Source of the DNA: Desulfobacteraceae bacterium
GTDB lineage: Bacteria > Desulfobacterota > Desulfobacteria > Desulfobacterales > Desulfosalsimonadaceae
Direction: 5' to 3'
Length of the DNA stretch: 53,503 bases
NCBI GenBank assembly: GCA_003599885.1
Contig: QZKW01000068.1
Span: 1 to 53,503, forward strand
Below, one piece after another: positions 25,323-33,547 of the stretch. Below the pieces are notes generated by a model, which ran no database searches, was not told the DNA's origin, and saw only the letters and a list, made by a program, of their open reading frames with translations. The position numbers and the translations under genes are program-made. Position 1 is the stretch's first letter. Each line of letters opens with the position of its first letter.

Positions 25323-26483
25323 TTATTTAATTAGATTTTCAACGTGTTGAACTATCTTTTCATACACTACGCGGATCGGGATATTATTTTTTTGCGCGAT
25401 TTCACGGCAGGCCTCATACTCCGGCACGACACGGAAAGCACCATCCGGTGTTTTGACTTTCTTGGCTTTCACAGGGCCATAGCCGGTTTCCAGAGTCACT
25501 GCTTCACGGGCCAGCAGACGTCTTTCTACTGTATAATACCGGACACCCAGAGTCGTTGTCTCGGTTAAAATGATGCGAATAAGAGCTTCTCTGGCCTGTT
25601 GATGGCATAATACCTGAAGCAGGGTACCGGGCCTGTTTTTTTTCATAAAAACTGGAATAAGGTTCACATCCAGGGCATCTCCCGCAAACAGCCGTTCCAT
25701 CAGATAACCGTAGATTTCGGGATTCATGTCATCAATGGATGTCTCAATGATGGTAACGGTATCTGATGCCTGTGGGGAGGCGCCTGCGATAACACGCAGC
25801 AGGTTCGGGATCGTTTCCAGATGGCGGGTTCCGCTGCCATAGCCAATCTTTGACACGACCATGTCCGGCATGGGACCGAACCCTTCGGCCAGGGTTGCGA
25901 TAATCGCCGCACCGGTGGGGGTCACCAGTTCAAACGGAATGTTCGTGCCGTATACCGGCACATCCTTTAATATGGCCAGTGTCGCAGGCGCGGGAACCGG
26001 CAAACGCCCGTGGGCGCAATCGACAAACCCGCTTCCCAAAGGAATTTTTGAGGCCGTAATTTTTTCAAGACCCAGATATTCGACACAAAGGCAAGTGCCC
26101 ACAATATCCACAATAGCGTCTACTCCGCCCAGCTCATGGAAATGCACATGGTCCTTGGGGCATCCGTGGATTTTCGACTCGGCGGCCGCCAGTTTTTCAA
26201 ATATCGCAAGACTGAGGGATTTAACCTTAGGAGAAAGGGAACAGCTTTCAATCATTCGGCAAATGGCCGCATAATCTCTTTCGATCTGGCTTTTTGCCGC
26301 CACCTCCACATATTGGGCGGCAATGCCCATCCGGGAGGTTGCGGTTATCATCAAATCAAAATCATTCAGCAGATGGGCTTTGAGTGTCGCCTCAAGCCAG
26401 TCGCCCGGAACGCCCAGATCCAGCAGCGCTCCAAGGGTCATATTGCCGCTGATGCCTGAAAAACAGTCAAAATGGGCATTCAT
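25323..26483 (-). CDS. larC: LarC family nickel-insertion protein (DUF111)
   Basis: LarC is the cyclometallase that puts nickel into the pyridinium cofactor of lactate racemase and related enzymes. The 386-aa protein begins with the signature HFDCFSGISGNMTLGALLDLG. It has the metal-site HVHFHELGGVDAIVDIVG near residue 110, LVTPTGAAI, and ETSIDDMNPEIYGYLMERL. It is a single undivided chain. LarB, LarE and LarA are not in the window. It overlaps the upstream peptidase gene by 4 nt. Confidence 0.92.
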   Translation of the reverse strand: MNAHFDCFSGISGNMTLGALLDLGVPGDWLEATLKAHLLNDFDLMITATSRMGIAAQYVEVAAKSQIERDYAAICRMIESCSLSPKVKSLSLAIFEKLAAAESKIHGCPKDHVHFHELGGVDAIVDIVGTCLCVEYLGLEKITASKIPLGSGFVDCAHGRLPVPAPATLAILKDVPVYGTNIPFELVTPTGAAIIATLAEGFGPMPDMVVSKIGYGSGTRHLETIPNLLRVIAGASPQASDTVTIIETSIDDMNPEIYGYLMERLFAGDALDVNLIPVFMKKNRPGTLLQVLCHQQAREALIRIILTETTTLGVRYYTVERRLLAREAVTLETGYGPVKAKKVKTPDGAFRVVPEYEACREIAQKNNIPIRVVYEKIVQHVENLIK

Positions 26484-27631
26484 GAACGATGGGACCCTTT
26501 AGAATGCAGATCAATGATTTCCAGAAGAAGTTCGGCAGTTTTGACCATATCGTCCAGTCGAATGGATTCACGGACCGTGTGGATGTCGCGCATGCCCGTG
26601 CCAATGACGCCGGTGATGATGCCTTTTTGGAAAAATACATTGGCGTCGGCCCCGCCGCCGGTGGTTTTCGAAGCGAGCGTCCTTCCAAGATTGGCCGCGG
26701 CCTGTCTGGCCAGAACAACCACCGGGTGATCCTCCGGAATATGGGTCCGGCGGAAATCGTTTTCAATATGCACGTCAACGCGGGGTAGCGGACCATCCCC
26801 ATGAATTTGCTTATAATCGGCAATCGCCCCCTCAAAGGCGGCGGCCATGTTCCGGGTCACGGTTTCCAGCTTGGCGTCATCATGACTTCGGGCCTCACCT
26901 TTTATCTGCACCAGATTCGGGACGATATTGGAGGCACCCCTTCCTTCAATCACTCCGATATTACAGGTGGTTTCATGGTCAATCCGGCCAAGCGCGAGCC
27001 CTGCGATGGCCTTGCTTGCCAGAAGAATGGCGTTGATCCCTTTTTCAGGGTCGGCTCCCGCGTGGGCGTCTCTCCCATGCACCAAAAACTCCATCCGATT
27101 GGCTGAGGGCGCTCTGGTGACAATGACTTCCGTATCCGCCGTATCCAGTGCATACCCGTATTTCGCGGAAATCAGACCAAAATCCAGATTTTTTGCGCCC
27201 ATAAGCCCGATCTCTTCGCAGATAGTGAATACCAGTTCAACAGGACCGTGGGGCAGGTTGTTTTCATGAAGCAGCTGCGCCACCTCTATGATAACCGCCA
27301 CCGCGCTTTTGTCATCCGCCCCAAGAACCGTAGTGCCGTCACTGGTGAACACCCCATTTTCAAACCGGGGCCGGATGCCTTTTCCCGGCGTCACCGTATC
27401 CATGTGGGCATTAAGCATAAGGGGCGGCACCTTTGTATTCCCCTGTATTTTGACAATGAGATTTCCGGTGTTGCCGCCGACTTTTTCTCCAGCTTTGTCG
27501 ATATGCATTTCAAAAGCAACGGGTGACAGCATTTGCCGGATTTCATCGGATATGCCGCTTTCCTCCCTGGATTCACTGTCAATCGCCACAAGCGCCATAA
27601 ATGTTTCGGCCAGCCGCTGTCTGTTAATCAT
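26480..27631 (-). CDS. M20 family metallopeptidase, peptidase T-like
   Basis: A di-zinc aminopeptidase/deacylase of the M20 family. Metal-binding motifs are visible: HMDTV, GADDKSAVA, ICEEIGLMGA and DTAD, with the terminal HTVRESI. The best likeness is to PepT-like tripeptidases; the substrate is not determined. ATG 27631 (MINRQRLAETFM) gives 383 aa, the usual length; the open frame continues 16 codons upstream. The stop overlaps the larC start (ATGA). It is the first gene of the peptidase-larC-pgpA-thpR-recA-alaS run. Confidence 0.9.
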   Translation of the reverse strand: MINRQRLAETFMALVAIDSESREESGISDEIRQMLSPVAFEMHIDKAGEKVGGNTGNLIVKIQGNTKVPPLMLNAHMDTVTPGKGIRPRFENGVFTSDGTTVLGADDKSAVAVIIEVAQLLHENNLPHGPVELVFTICEEIGLMGAKNLDFGLISAKYGYALDTADTEVIVTRAPSANRMEFLVHGRDAHAGADPEKGINAILLASKAIAGLALGRIDHETTCNIGVIEGRGASNIVPNLVQIKGEARSHDDAKLETVTRNMAAAFEGAIADYKQIHGDGPLPRVDVHIENDFRRTHIPEDHPVVVLARQAAANLGRTLASKTTGGGADANVFFQKGIITGVIGTGMRDIHTVRESIRLDDMVKTAELLLEIIDLHSKGSHRS

Positions 27632-27743
27632 GGATTTCTTCTTTTGTTGGTTGTCGGGATTTGTAAAATATATTGACAAAATTCAGGAGATATTATTGTC
27701 TGAAGCAATTCTTCCATCTGCATCATGTTTTCTTCATTCAAAT

Positions 27744-27841
27744 GGAAGTGCGCAGCTCACTGGTGGGGCTCCCGGACTTCAAATCCGGTGTGAGGCGCTA
27801 ATAACGTCTCGGGTGGGTTCGATTCCCATGCACTTCCGCCA
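27744..27841 (+). tRNA. selC: tRNA-Sec (anticodon TCA)
   Basis: This 98-nt tRNA has the traits of bacterial selenocysteine tRNA. The acceptor stem is 8 bp: GGAAGTGC (27744-27751) with GCACTTCC (27830-27837). The discriminator is G and CCA is encoded (27839-27841). The anticodon stem is CCGGA/TCCGG (27772-27776, 27784-27788) around CTTCAAA with anticodon TCA at 27779-27781. A long variable arm and GGTTCGATTCC T-arm follow. It reads UGA as selenocysteine, so the organism should encode selenoproteins and SelA/SelB/SelD elsewhere. Confidence 0.96.
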
Positions 27842-27842
27842 T

Positions 27843-27854
27843 CCTATCGATAGG
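27843..27854. repeat. 12-bp perfect palindrome just past selC
   Basis: CCTATCGATAGG begins 2 nt after the tRNA's CCA. It is perfectly self-complementary without a spacer. No U-run follows, so it is not a clear terminator. Confidence 0.6.
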
Positions 27855-27900
27855 CAATTCGACAGAATCCGCTTTTGCAGAAAAACCATCGGCAACCGCT

Positions 27901-28251
27901 TTATTTTTTCCATTCCCATTTGGCAATTCGCTCATGCACGTCATTTGGAACTTTAATGATGCCCACCAGCACTTTGGTCTGGCCGGTTTTAATCGACCCG
28001 TTAACGGTAATTTTTTCAAGCTCAAAGCCCTCGCCGTCTAACGCAACCACCCCCACCGCGACATCTGCGGGATCGCCGTTGTTTTTGACAAACACCTTAA
28101 CGGTCAGCGAAACCGTATCACTGCCTTTTTCCATCATTAATGTTTCAATTTTCAATACCTCAACATTGTCGGCAGCAACCCCGGCAGCAGGCCATAGCAG
28201 TATTCCGGTCGCAAAAACTAATGTAAATAAGACGTTTGTTATAGATTTCAT
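27901..28251 (-). CDS. secreted small beta-rich protein, function unknown
   Basis: About 116 aa with a cleavable signal peptide (ITNVLFTLVFATGILLWPAAGVAA, about residues 3-26). The mature ~90 residues look like a single beta-sandwich: alternating hydrophobics in VSLTVKVFVKNNGDPADVAVGVVALDG and GSIKTGQTKVLVGIIKVP. This resembles FxLYD-type or similar domains in general pattern; I cannot assign a family. AGGAAGAGG before ATG 28251 favours that start over 28257. Its terminator side meets selC. Confidence 0.7.
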   Translation of the reverse strand: MKSITNVLFTLVFATGILLWPAAGVAADNVEVLKIETLMMEKGSDTVSLTVKVFVKNNGDPADVAVGVVALDGEGFELEKITVNGSIKTGQTKVLVGIIKVPNDVHERIAKWEWKK

Positions 28252-28484
28252 TGGCATCCTCTTCCTGCTTTATGTTAAAAATTTCTAAAGAAAATACACC
28301 GCCCCTGCGGAATTGAATAATTGTATTTTCACATTTTTCTTGGCTTTTATCATCAGGTAACCATTGTATTTCAATGATTGTTAAGATAATTCATACACTA
28401 TATTCTTTTTATTTTCCGACAACAAGTAATTTTCAGCACCTGCGCACATAACGTTTTCAAAAACACGGGGATAAGGGACTTTCA

Positions 28485-29615
28485 GTGACACATCCCATCT
28501 CTATCATCGGCGGAAACATCAGTGGACTTTCGGCGGCCTGGCATCTGGCCCAAAAAGGATGCCCGGTCACTGTGTATGAAACCAGACTCTGGGACAAACC
28601 CTGCGGCGGGGGTATCAGCATAGGCTTTGCCAGACATTTATCCCGCCTGCTCAATGTGGACATTCCGGCGCTCAACCAATCCATCCCCAAAATTCGTTGC
28701 TGTTTTTCCTCTCTCCGCTGCATTGAAATAGACCCCTTGTTCGTTATTGTATCCCGGTATGATCTCCAGAAGCAACTAATCAGCAGGCTCACCTCCGAAC
28801 CCAATATTAATATTATTTTCAAGAAGATATCGCCAACAGAGTTGGCCCTGCTGTCTCCCCAGACAGTTCTGGCAACAGGTTTCAGTGGATTTACCCGGCA
28901 GATCATTCAAAATCACTGGCACGATCGTGAATATGCGCTTACCTTAAAAACTGTGGGAACATTCCATACCCAGCCCCGACAACCTGCCCATTTATTATTC
29001 TTTGACAGCCGGTTAAAAGGGTATGGATGGTTGTTTCTTAAAGGCAACAACCAGTTCAACTGCGGTATCGGTGGGTTGGTCGATAAAAAAAACCTTGATG
29101 CGCGTTACGACGCATTTATCGATCTGCTCAACAACCGGTTCGGTTACCCGCTTCACCCGGAGAAACCGCCCAGTATTTGGAAAATACCCATTACGATGGA
29201 TCTTGCCCGCGCACCGGTATCTTTTTTTAGGAACAACATCGAATTTATCGGCGCAGGCGACGCACTCGGCCTGGCTCACCCGGTGATGGCGGCAGGTATT
29301 GAACCCGCATGGCAATCCGGCTGGCTGATAGGGGAAAGTTATGATCCGGGTACAGGATTGATAAATACCGAACGATACCGGAACCTGCTCAAGAAAAATC
29401 TGAAAATGACGAGCAGAAGCCCGTTTAATGCCCTGGTTTCAAGGGCTCTACGGGTTCCCGGTCTGCCTTTAAAAGACACTGTGGCTTATGGGTTAATGAA
29501 ATATTTCAACCAGCCCATTGCCCGGCATATCCTCAACAACCCATGGTTCGCCCTGATGCATGACGGGCATGCCGGAACAGAATTCAGGCAACATAATGAT
29601 GACTTATTTAAATGA
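28485..29615 (+). CDS. FAD-dependent oxidoreductase, geranylgeranyl-reductase-like
   Basis: A 376-aa flavoprotein. The N-terminal dinucleotide-binding motif is IIGGNISGLSAAWHLAQKG, followed by an acidic residue (YETR) for the FAD ribose. WDKPCGGGIS matches the CGG-type motif of geranylgeranyl reductases. The second FAD motif FIGAGDALGLAHPVMAAGIEPAW is near residue 255. The substrate may be an isoprenoid chain of lipid or quinone; not determined. The start is GTG 28485 after AAGGGA. Its 3' end overlaps the adenine deaminase start. Confidence 0.78.
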   Translation: MTHPISIIGGNISGLSAAWHLAQKGCPVTVYETRLWDKPCGGGISIGFARHLSRLLNVDIPALNQSIPKIRCCFSSLRCIEIDPLFVIVSRYDLQKQLISRLTSEPNINIIFKKISPTELALLSPQTVLATGFSGFTRQIIQNHWHDREYALTLKTVGTFHTQPRQPAHLLFFDSRLKGYGWLFLKGNNQFNCGIGGLVDKKNLDARYDAFIDLLNNRFGYPLHPEKPPSIWKIPITMDLARAPVSFFRNNIEFIGAGDALGLAHPVMAAGIEPAWQSGWLIGESYDPGTGLINTERYRNLLKKNLKMTSRSPFNALVSRALRVPGLPLKDTVAYGLMKYFNQPIARHILNNPWFALMHDGHAGTEFRQHNDDLFK

Positions 29616-31359
29616 CACCAAATCAATCATAAACGTGGCATCAGGCTTTGAACCCGCTGATATGGTGATTACCGGGGGCCGGATATTCAATGTGTTTACC
29701 GGCGAACTGCTGGATGGATTCTCCGTGGCTATTAAACACGGGCGCATCGCATATGTCGGCACCGACCCTGAAAACGGTATCGGACCGGACACAATGGTGA
29801 TGGATGCGGATGGGAAAACCCTGATTCCGGGCCTGATTGACGGCCATACCCATATGGCGTGGATGAACACCCCGGAAGAATTCCTGAAACTGGCCATGAG
29901 TGGCGGGACGACGACCATCATCACCGAAATATTCGAGCCCTGCCCGGTGGCCGGGATTGCAGGAATTCTTGAACTGCTGGACGCCATGCAGGATCAGCCG
30001 GTTAAGATTTTCGCCACGGCTCCGGCCATGGTGTCCATCAGCCAGCGAACCAGGGGGATATCCGCAAAGGATTTGGACACACTGCTCCTTCGGCCTGACG
30101 TACTGGGCCTTGGCGAATCATACTGGCAGGGGGTTTTGCAGGAGCCGGACATCTATCTGCCGCAATTTGAAAAAACGCTGGCCTTCCGGAAAACCCTTGA
30201 GGGCCATTCGGCCGGAGCAAACGAAAAAAGACTGAATGCCTATGCGGCCACAGGGATTTCTTCCTGCCACGAGCCGATTAAAGCGGATGAAGCGCTGGAC
30301 CGGCTGCGTCTCGGCATGGTTGTCATGGTGCGGGAAGGCAGTGTGCGCCGGGAGCTTGAAGCCATCTCAGAAATCCAAACCACCGGCATCGACCTGCGCC
30401 GGATGATTCTGGTGTCCGACGGTATTTCAGCGGTGGATTTAAAAAAATACGGATATATGGAATCAATTGTTCAAAAGGCGATCAACCTGGGATTTAAGCC
30501 GGAAGACGCCATCCGCATGGCCACATTAAACGTGGCGGAACATTTTTCCCTGGACGGCCAGATCGGGGCCATCGCGCCGGGCCGGTATGCGGATATCCTT
30601 ATAATCCCTAACATAAAGACTATCCGGCCGGAAATTGTCATCAGCAATGGCGTCATTATTTCCCAAAATGGTTATGCGCTTGCGAAACCGAGGCCTCATC
30701 AATTTTCTCAAAAAAGCCGAACGAGCGTCCAATTACCAAGGACTTTCACTTCAGGAGATTTTGCCGTTACCGTGTCAGGCGGCCAGTCTTCCCGAAAAAT
30801 CCACCTGATTGAGATGGTGACGGATTTGGTCACGCGGGAGTGGATCAAGGAAATGCCAGTGATTCATCAACAACTCCGGGCCGATGTCAGCCAGGACATT
30901 TTAAAAATCACGGCCATTGACCGGGCCATTGTTCCCGGCGACCTGTTTACCGGATTTATCCGGGGATTCGGGCTGAGATCCGGAGCCATGGCCGTCAGCG
31001 CCACCTGGGATTCAGCAGATATTATCGTCATTGGCGCGAATGATGCGGATATGGCGACTGCCGTCAACCGCCTTCATGAACTTCAGGGGGGCGTTGTGGT
31101 CTGCGAAAACGGAAAAATAAGGGCCGAACTGGGGCTGCCGATATTTGGCGTGATTTCAGACTTGCCGGTGGATACAGTTGCAGAAGCAGTTGAAGACATT
31201 ACAAAAACATTGACAGTCATGGGCGTTCCGCACCCGGACCCCATTAAAACATCGGCAACGCTGACTTCGGCGGCCATTCCATTTTTCAAGATCTGCGAGG
31301 AAGGGTATGTGCGTATGAAAGACGGGGCCACTTTAGGCCTGTTCGCGGATAAAAACTAA
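29596..31359 (+). CDS. ade: adenine deaminase
   Basis: Amidohydrolase-superfamily enzyme converting adenine to hypoxanthine for purine salvage. Motifs of the Ade family are present: metal-binding GLIDGHTHMAW, SGGTTTIITE, GHSAGA, SCHEP, MVREGS and VSDG. The C-terminal Ade domain holds the family pattern FIRGFGLRSGAMA and PIFGVISDLPVD. ATG 29596 gives 587 aa; 29599 is equally possible. The gene overlaps the flavoprotein gene by about 20 nt and overlaps the convergent hydrolase gene by 4 nt. Confidence 0.92.
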   Translation: MMTYLNDTKSIINVASGFEPADMVITGGRIFNVFTGELLDGFSVAIKHGRIAYVGTDPENGIGPDTMVMDADGKTLIPGLIDGHTHMAWMNTPEEFLKLAMSGGTTTIITEIFEPCPVAGIAGILELLDAMQDQPVKIFATAPAMVSISQRTRGISAKDLDTLLLRPDVLGLGESYWQGVLQEPDIYLPQFEKTLAFRKTLEGHSAGANEKRLNAYAATGISSCHEPIKADEALDRLRLGMVVMVREGSVRRELEAISEIQTTGIDLRRMILVSDGISAVDLKKYGYMESIVQKAINLGFKPEDAIRMATLNVAEHFSLDGQIGAIAPGRYADILIIPNIKTIRPEIVISNGVIISQNGYALAKPRPHQFSQKSRTSVQLPRTFTSGDFAVTVSGGQSSRKIHLIEMVTDLVTREWIKEMPVIHQQLRADVSQDILKITAIDRAIVPGDLFTGFIRGFGLRSGAMAVSATWDSADIIVIGANDADMATAVNRLHELQGGVVVCENGKIRAELGLPIFGVISDLPVDTVAEAVEDITKTLTVMGVPHPDPIKTSATLTSAAIPFFKICEEGYVRMKDGATLGLFADKN

Positions 31360-32114
31360 TAATCAAGGTCCGCCACATAGGGAAAATGGTCTGACGGATA
31401 CCGGCCATCTGAATGATCATGAACAATCCGGGCGTCCCTCACCTTAAAACACGGGTCCGCGAGAATCCAGTCCAGACGCGCCACCTGGGGAATTCCGTCA
31501 AACCGGTGGCGGGTAAAACTCGATGGTCCGTCATTCTTGTCCATCGCCCACCAGGTATCCCGCAAGCGATCACAGATAAGGACGGTATGGGCGGGGGATG
31601 CGGGGGCGTCATTGAAATCACCCATTAAAACAATTGGGGCACTTTGCCGGACAGACCAGGCCGCGATCATTTGCGCCTGTTCCTGCCGGGCCAGGGCTCC
31701 CATGTGATCCAGATGGGTGACCGCGCTGATGATTGGAAAAGCACAATTCTTCACCCGGACCTCGGCCCAGCTTATCATCCGGGGGAAGGCGCTGTCCCAG
31801 CTTTTGCTCAAACGAACATCAGGTGTTTCGGAAAGCCAGAATTCTCCGCCGTTTAAAATAACAACCGCCTGTTTTCGAAAAAACAGAGTGGGGCATTGAA
31901 TCACCGGGTCCGGCTCCCGCCCCGGCAAAAACGGCACATAACCTGGTAATTGTTCGGCAAGATACGATATCTGTGACCATTTGCCTTCCTGGGTGCCGAG
32001 AATATCGGGCTGATATTTTTTGATAATCTCAACCACCATTTCCCGGCGGCAGTGCCAGGCATTATCACCGTCATCTTCATTTTCAAATCTCAGATTAAAA
32101 GTCATCACGCGCAT
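31356..32114 (-). CDS. endonuclease/exonuclease/phosphatase (EEP) family hydrolase
   Basis: A 252-aa Mg2+-dependent phosphodiesterase fold. Conserved positions are visible: N in MTFNLRFEN, E in GTQEG, the GDFNDAPASPAHT box, and the terminal SDHFPYVADL with the catalytic His. No signal peptide is seen, so it acts in the cytoplasm. The family covers nucleases, sphingomyelinases and sugar-phosphate phosphatases; the substrate is unknown. It is divergent from the next small gene. Confidence 0.85.
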   Translation of the reverse strand: MRVMTFNLRFENEDDGDNAWHCRREMVVEIIKKYQPDILGTQEGKWSQISYLAEQLPGYVPFLPGREPDPVIQCPTLFFRKQAVVILNGGEFWLSETPDVRLSKSWDSAFPRMISWAEVRVKNCAFPIISAVTHLDHMGALARQEQAQMIAAWSVRQSAPIVLMGDFNDAPASPAHTVLICDRLRDTWWAMDKNDGPSSFTRHRFDGIPQVARLDWILADPCFKVRDARIVHDHSDGRYPSDHFPYVADLDY

Positions 32115-32273
32115 ACGGGGTCACTTTCTCCGGCTGGCAAACAGGTCAATAATCTGCTAAAGACAATGGCAAAATTTTCCCTGATTGACAACCCCAAAAG
32201 GGTATCATACCTTTCTGCTAACCAGTGCGTCATTCGGTGGCTGAATAAACACAAACAAAAACAAGGATTCGAT

Positions 32274-32477
32274 ATGGAATGTAAAAAAGAGCAAAACCTC
32301 AAGAACTGCAACTGCAGCTATGACCCCTGCGCCCGAAAAGGTGCTTGCTGCGACTGCATCCGGTATCACGTAAAAAGCCGACAGCTTCCGGCCTGCTGTT
32401 TTCCCAAAGGTGCTGAAGCCACATTTGACCGTTCTTTCGAGCATTTCGCCCGGCTGGTCCAGGAAAAGAAAACCTAA
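32274..32477 (+). CDS. small Cys-rich protein, DUF6485-like
   Basis: A 67-aa protein with nine Cys among the first 42 residues in spaced pairs (NCNCSYDPCARKGACCDC, then ACC). The pattern suggests a zinc or iron-sulfur site. It resembles the DUF6485 family, which is common in anaerobes; function unknown. ATG 32274 follows AAGGA with good spacing; the frame is open upstream but that part looks non-coding. It precedes bioB by 26 nt and may share its transcript. Confidence 0.8.
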   Translation: MECKKEQNLKNCNCSYDPCARKGACCDCIRYHVKSRQLPACCFPKGAEATFDRSFEHFARLVQEKKT

Positions 32478-32503
32478 AAACAGAAGAAGAAAGCGTAAAG
32501 ATT

Positions 32504-33493
32504 ATGGCAATAAATCCATTCCTCCAGTCATTGACTGAAAAAATACTGGAGACTCCTACCACTCCGATTTCCATGAAAGACGCCCTGGCGCTGACCCGTG
32601 TTTCCGGCAACGACATCCCTGATCTGCTGGCCTGCGCCCATAAAATTACGGCGGCAAATCTGCCGAAAGACATTTTCACCTGCACCATCATCAACGCAAA
32701 ATCAGGCATGTGTTCTCAGGATTGCGCATTCTGCGCCCAATCGGCCCACCACAGGACCAATGTCCAGATTTATCCCCTGATGGGTGAAAAAGAGATGGTG
32801 GAACAGGCAATAGCAATGGCGGCTGCTGGCGCAACGTATTTTTCCATGGTGACCAGCGGCGAGCGGCTGACAGACCATGAAATTGACACCATCTGTGCCG
32901 CCACATCAGAGATAAAAAGTAAAGCGTCTCTCACGGTGTGCGGGTCTTTGGGGCTGCTGACCCAGGCGCAGGCGGAAAGGCTTAGAGAGAGCGGCATGAG
33001 CAATTACCACCACAATCTGGAAACAGCGGAAAGTTTTTTCCCCCGTATCTGCACCACCCACACCTATGCGGAAGACATCGAAACCCTGAAAGCTGCCACC
33101 TCTTCGGGTATGAACGCATGTTCCGGCGGCATTCTCGGACTTGGCGAATCCTGGGAGCAGCGGGTGGAACTGGCATTTACGCTCAAAACCATCGGCGTCA
33201 AAAGGATTCCCATCAATTTTCTGCATCCCATCCCGGGCACCCGGCTTGAACACCAGCGCCCTCTTTCCCCCATGGACGCCCTGAAAGCCATCGCCCTGTT
33301 CCGATTCATCCATCCTCAAACCGACATTACTATCTGCGGCGGTCGCGAGCATACGCTGAAGGATTATCAGTCATGGATTTTCATGGCGGGTGCCAATGGC
33401 GTCATGATCGGGAACTACCTCACCACCCGAGGCAGGGATATGGGCATGGACCTGGAAATGATCGACACCTGGCAGCGGCTGCGCCGACCATAA
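32504..33493 (+). CDS. bioB: biotin synthase
   Basis: Radical-SAM enzyme that inserts sulfur into dethiobiotin. The 4Fe-4S ligands are C70, C74 and C77 (MCSQDCAFCAQS). Other BioB signatures are NYHHNLETAESFFPRIC, SGGILGLGESWEQRVELAF and the late ICGGREHTLKD. The 329-aa length is normal. No other biotin genes are next to it. Confidence 0.95.
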   Translation: MAINPFLQSLTEKILETPTTPISMKDALALTRVSGNDIPDLLACAHKITAANLPKDIFTCTIINAKSGMCSQDCAFCAQSAHHRTNVQIYPLMGEKEMVEQAIAMAAAGATYFSMVTSGERLTDHEIDTICAATSEIKSKASLTVCGSLGLLTQAQAERLRESGMSNYHHNLETAESFFPRICTTHTYAEDIETLKAATSSGMNACSGGILGLGESWEQRVELAFTLKTIGVKRIPINFLHPIPGTRLEHQRPLSPMDALKAIALFRFIHPQTDITICGGREHTLKDYQSWIFMAGANGVMIGNYLTTRGRDMGMDLEMIDTWQRLRRP

Positions 33494-33547
33494 CCGTTCG
33501 GCTTTTCAGGTCACAAAAGGTATGAAATAACAACGCGCTTCGAAAGG

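Noticed and set aside
27744-27854. Genomic island inserted at selC
   Set aside because: No integrase, no direct repeat of the tRNA 3' end and only ordinary chromosomal genes on both sides.
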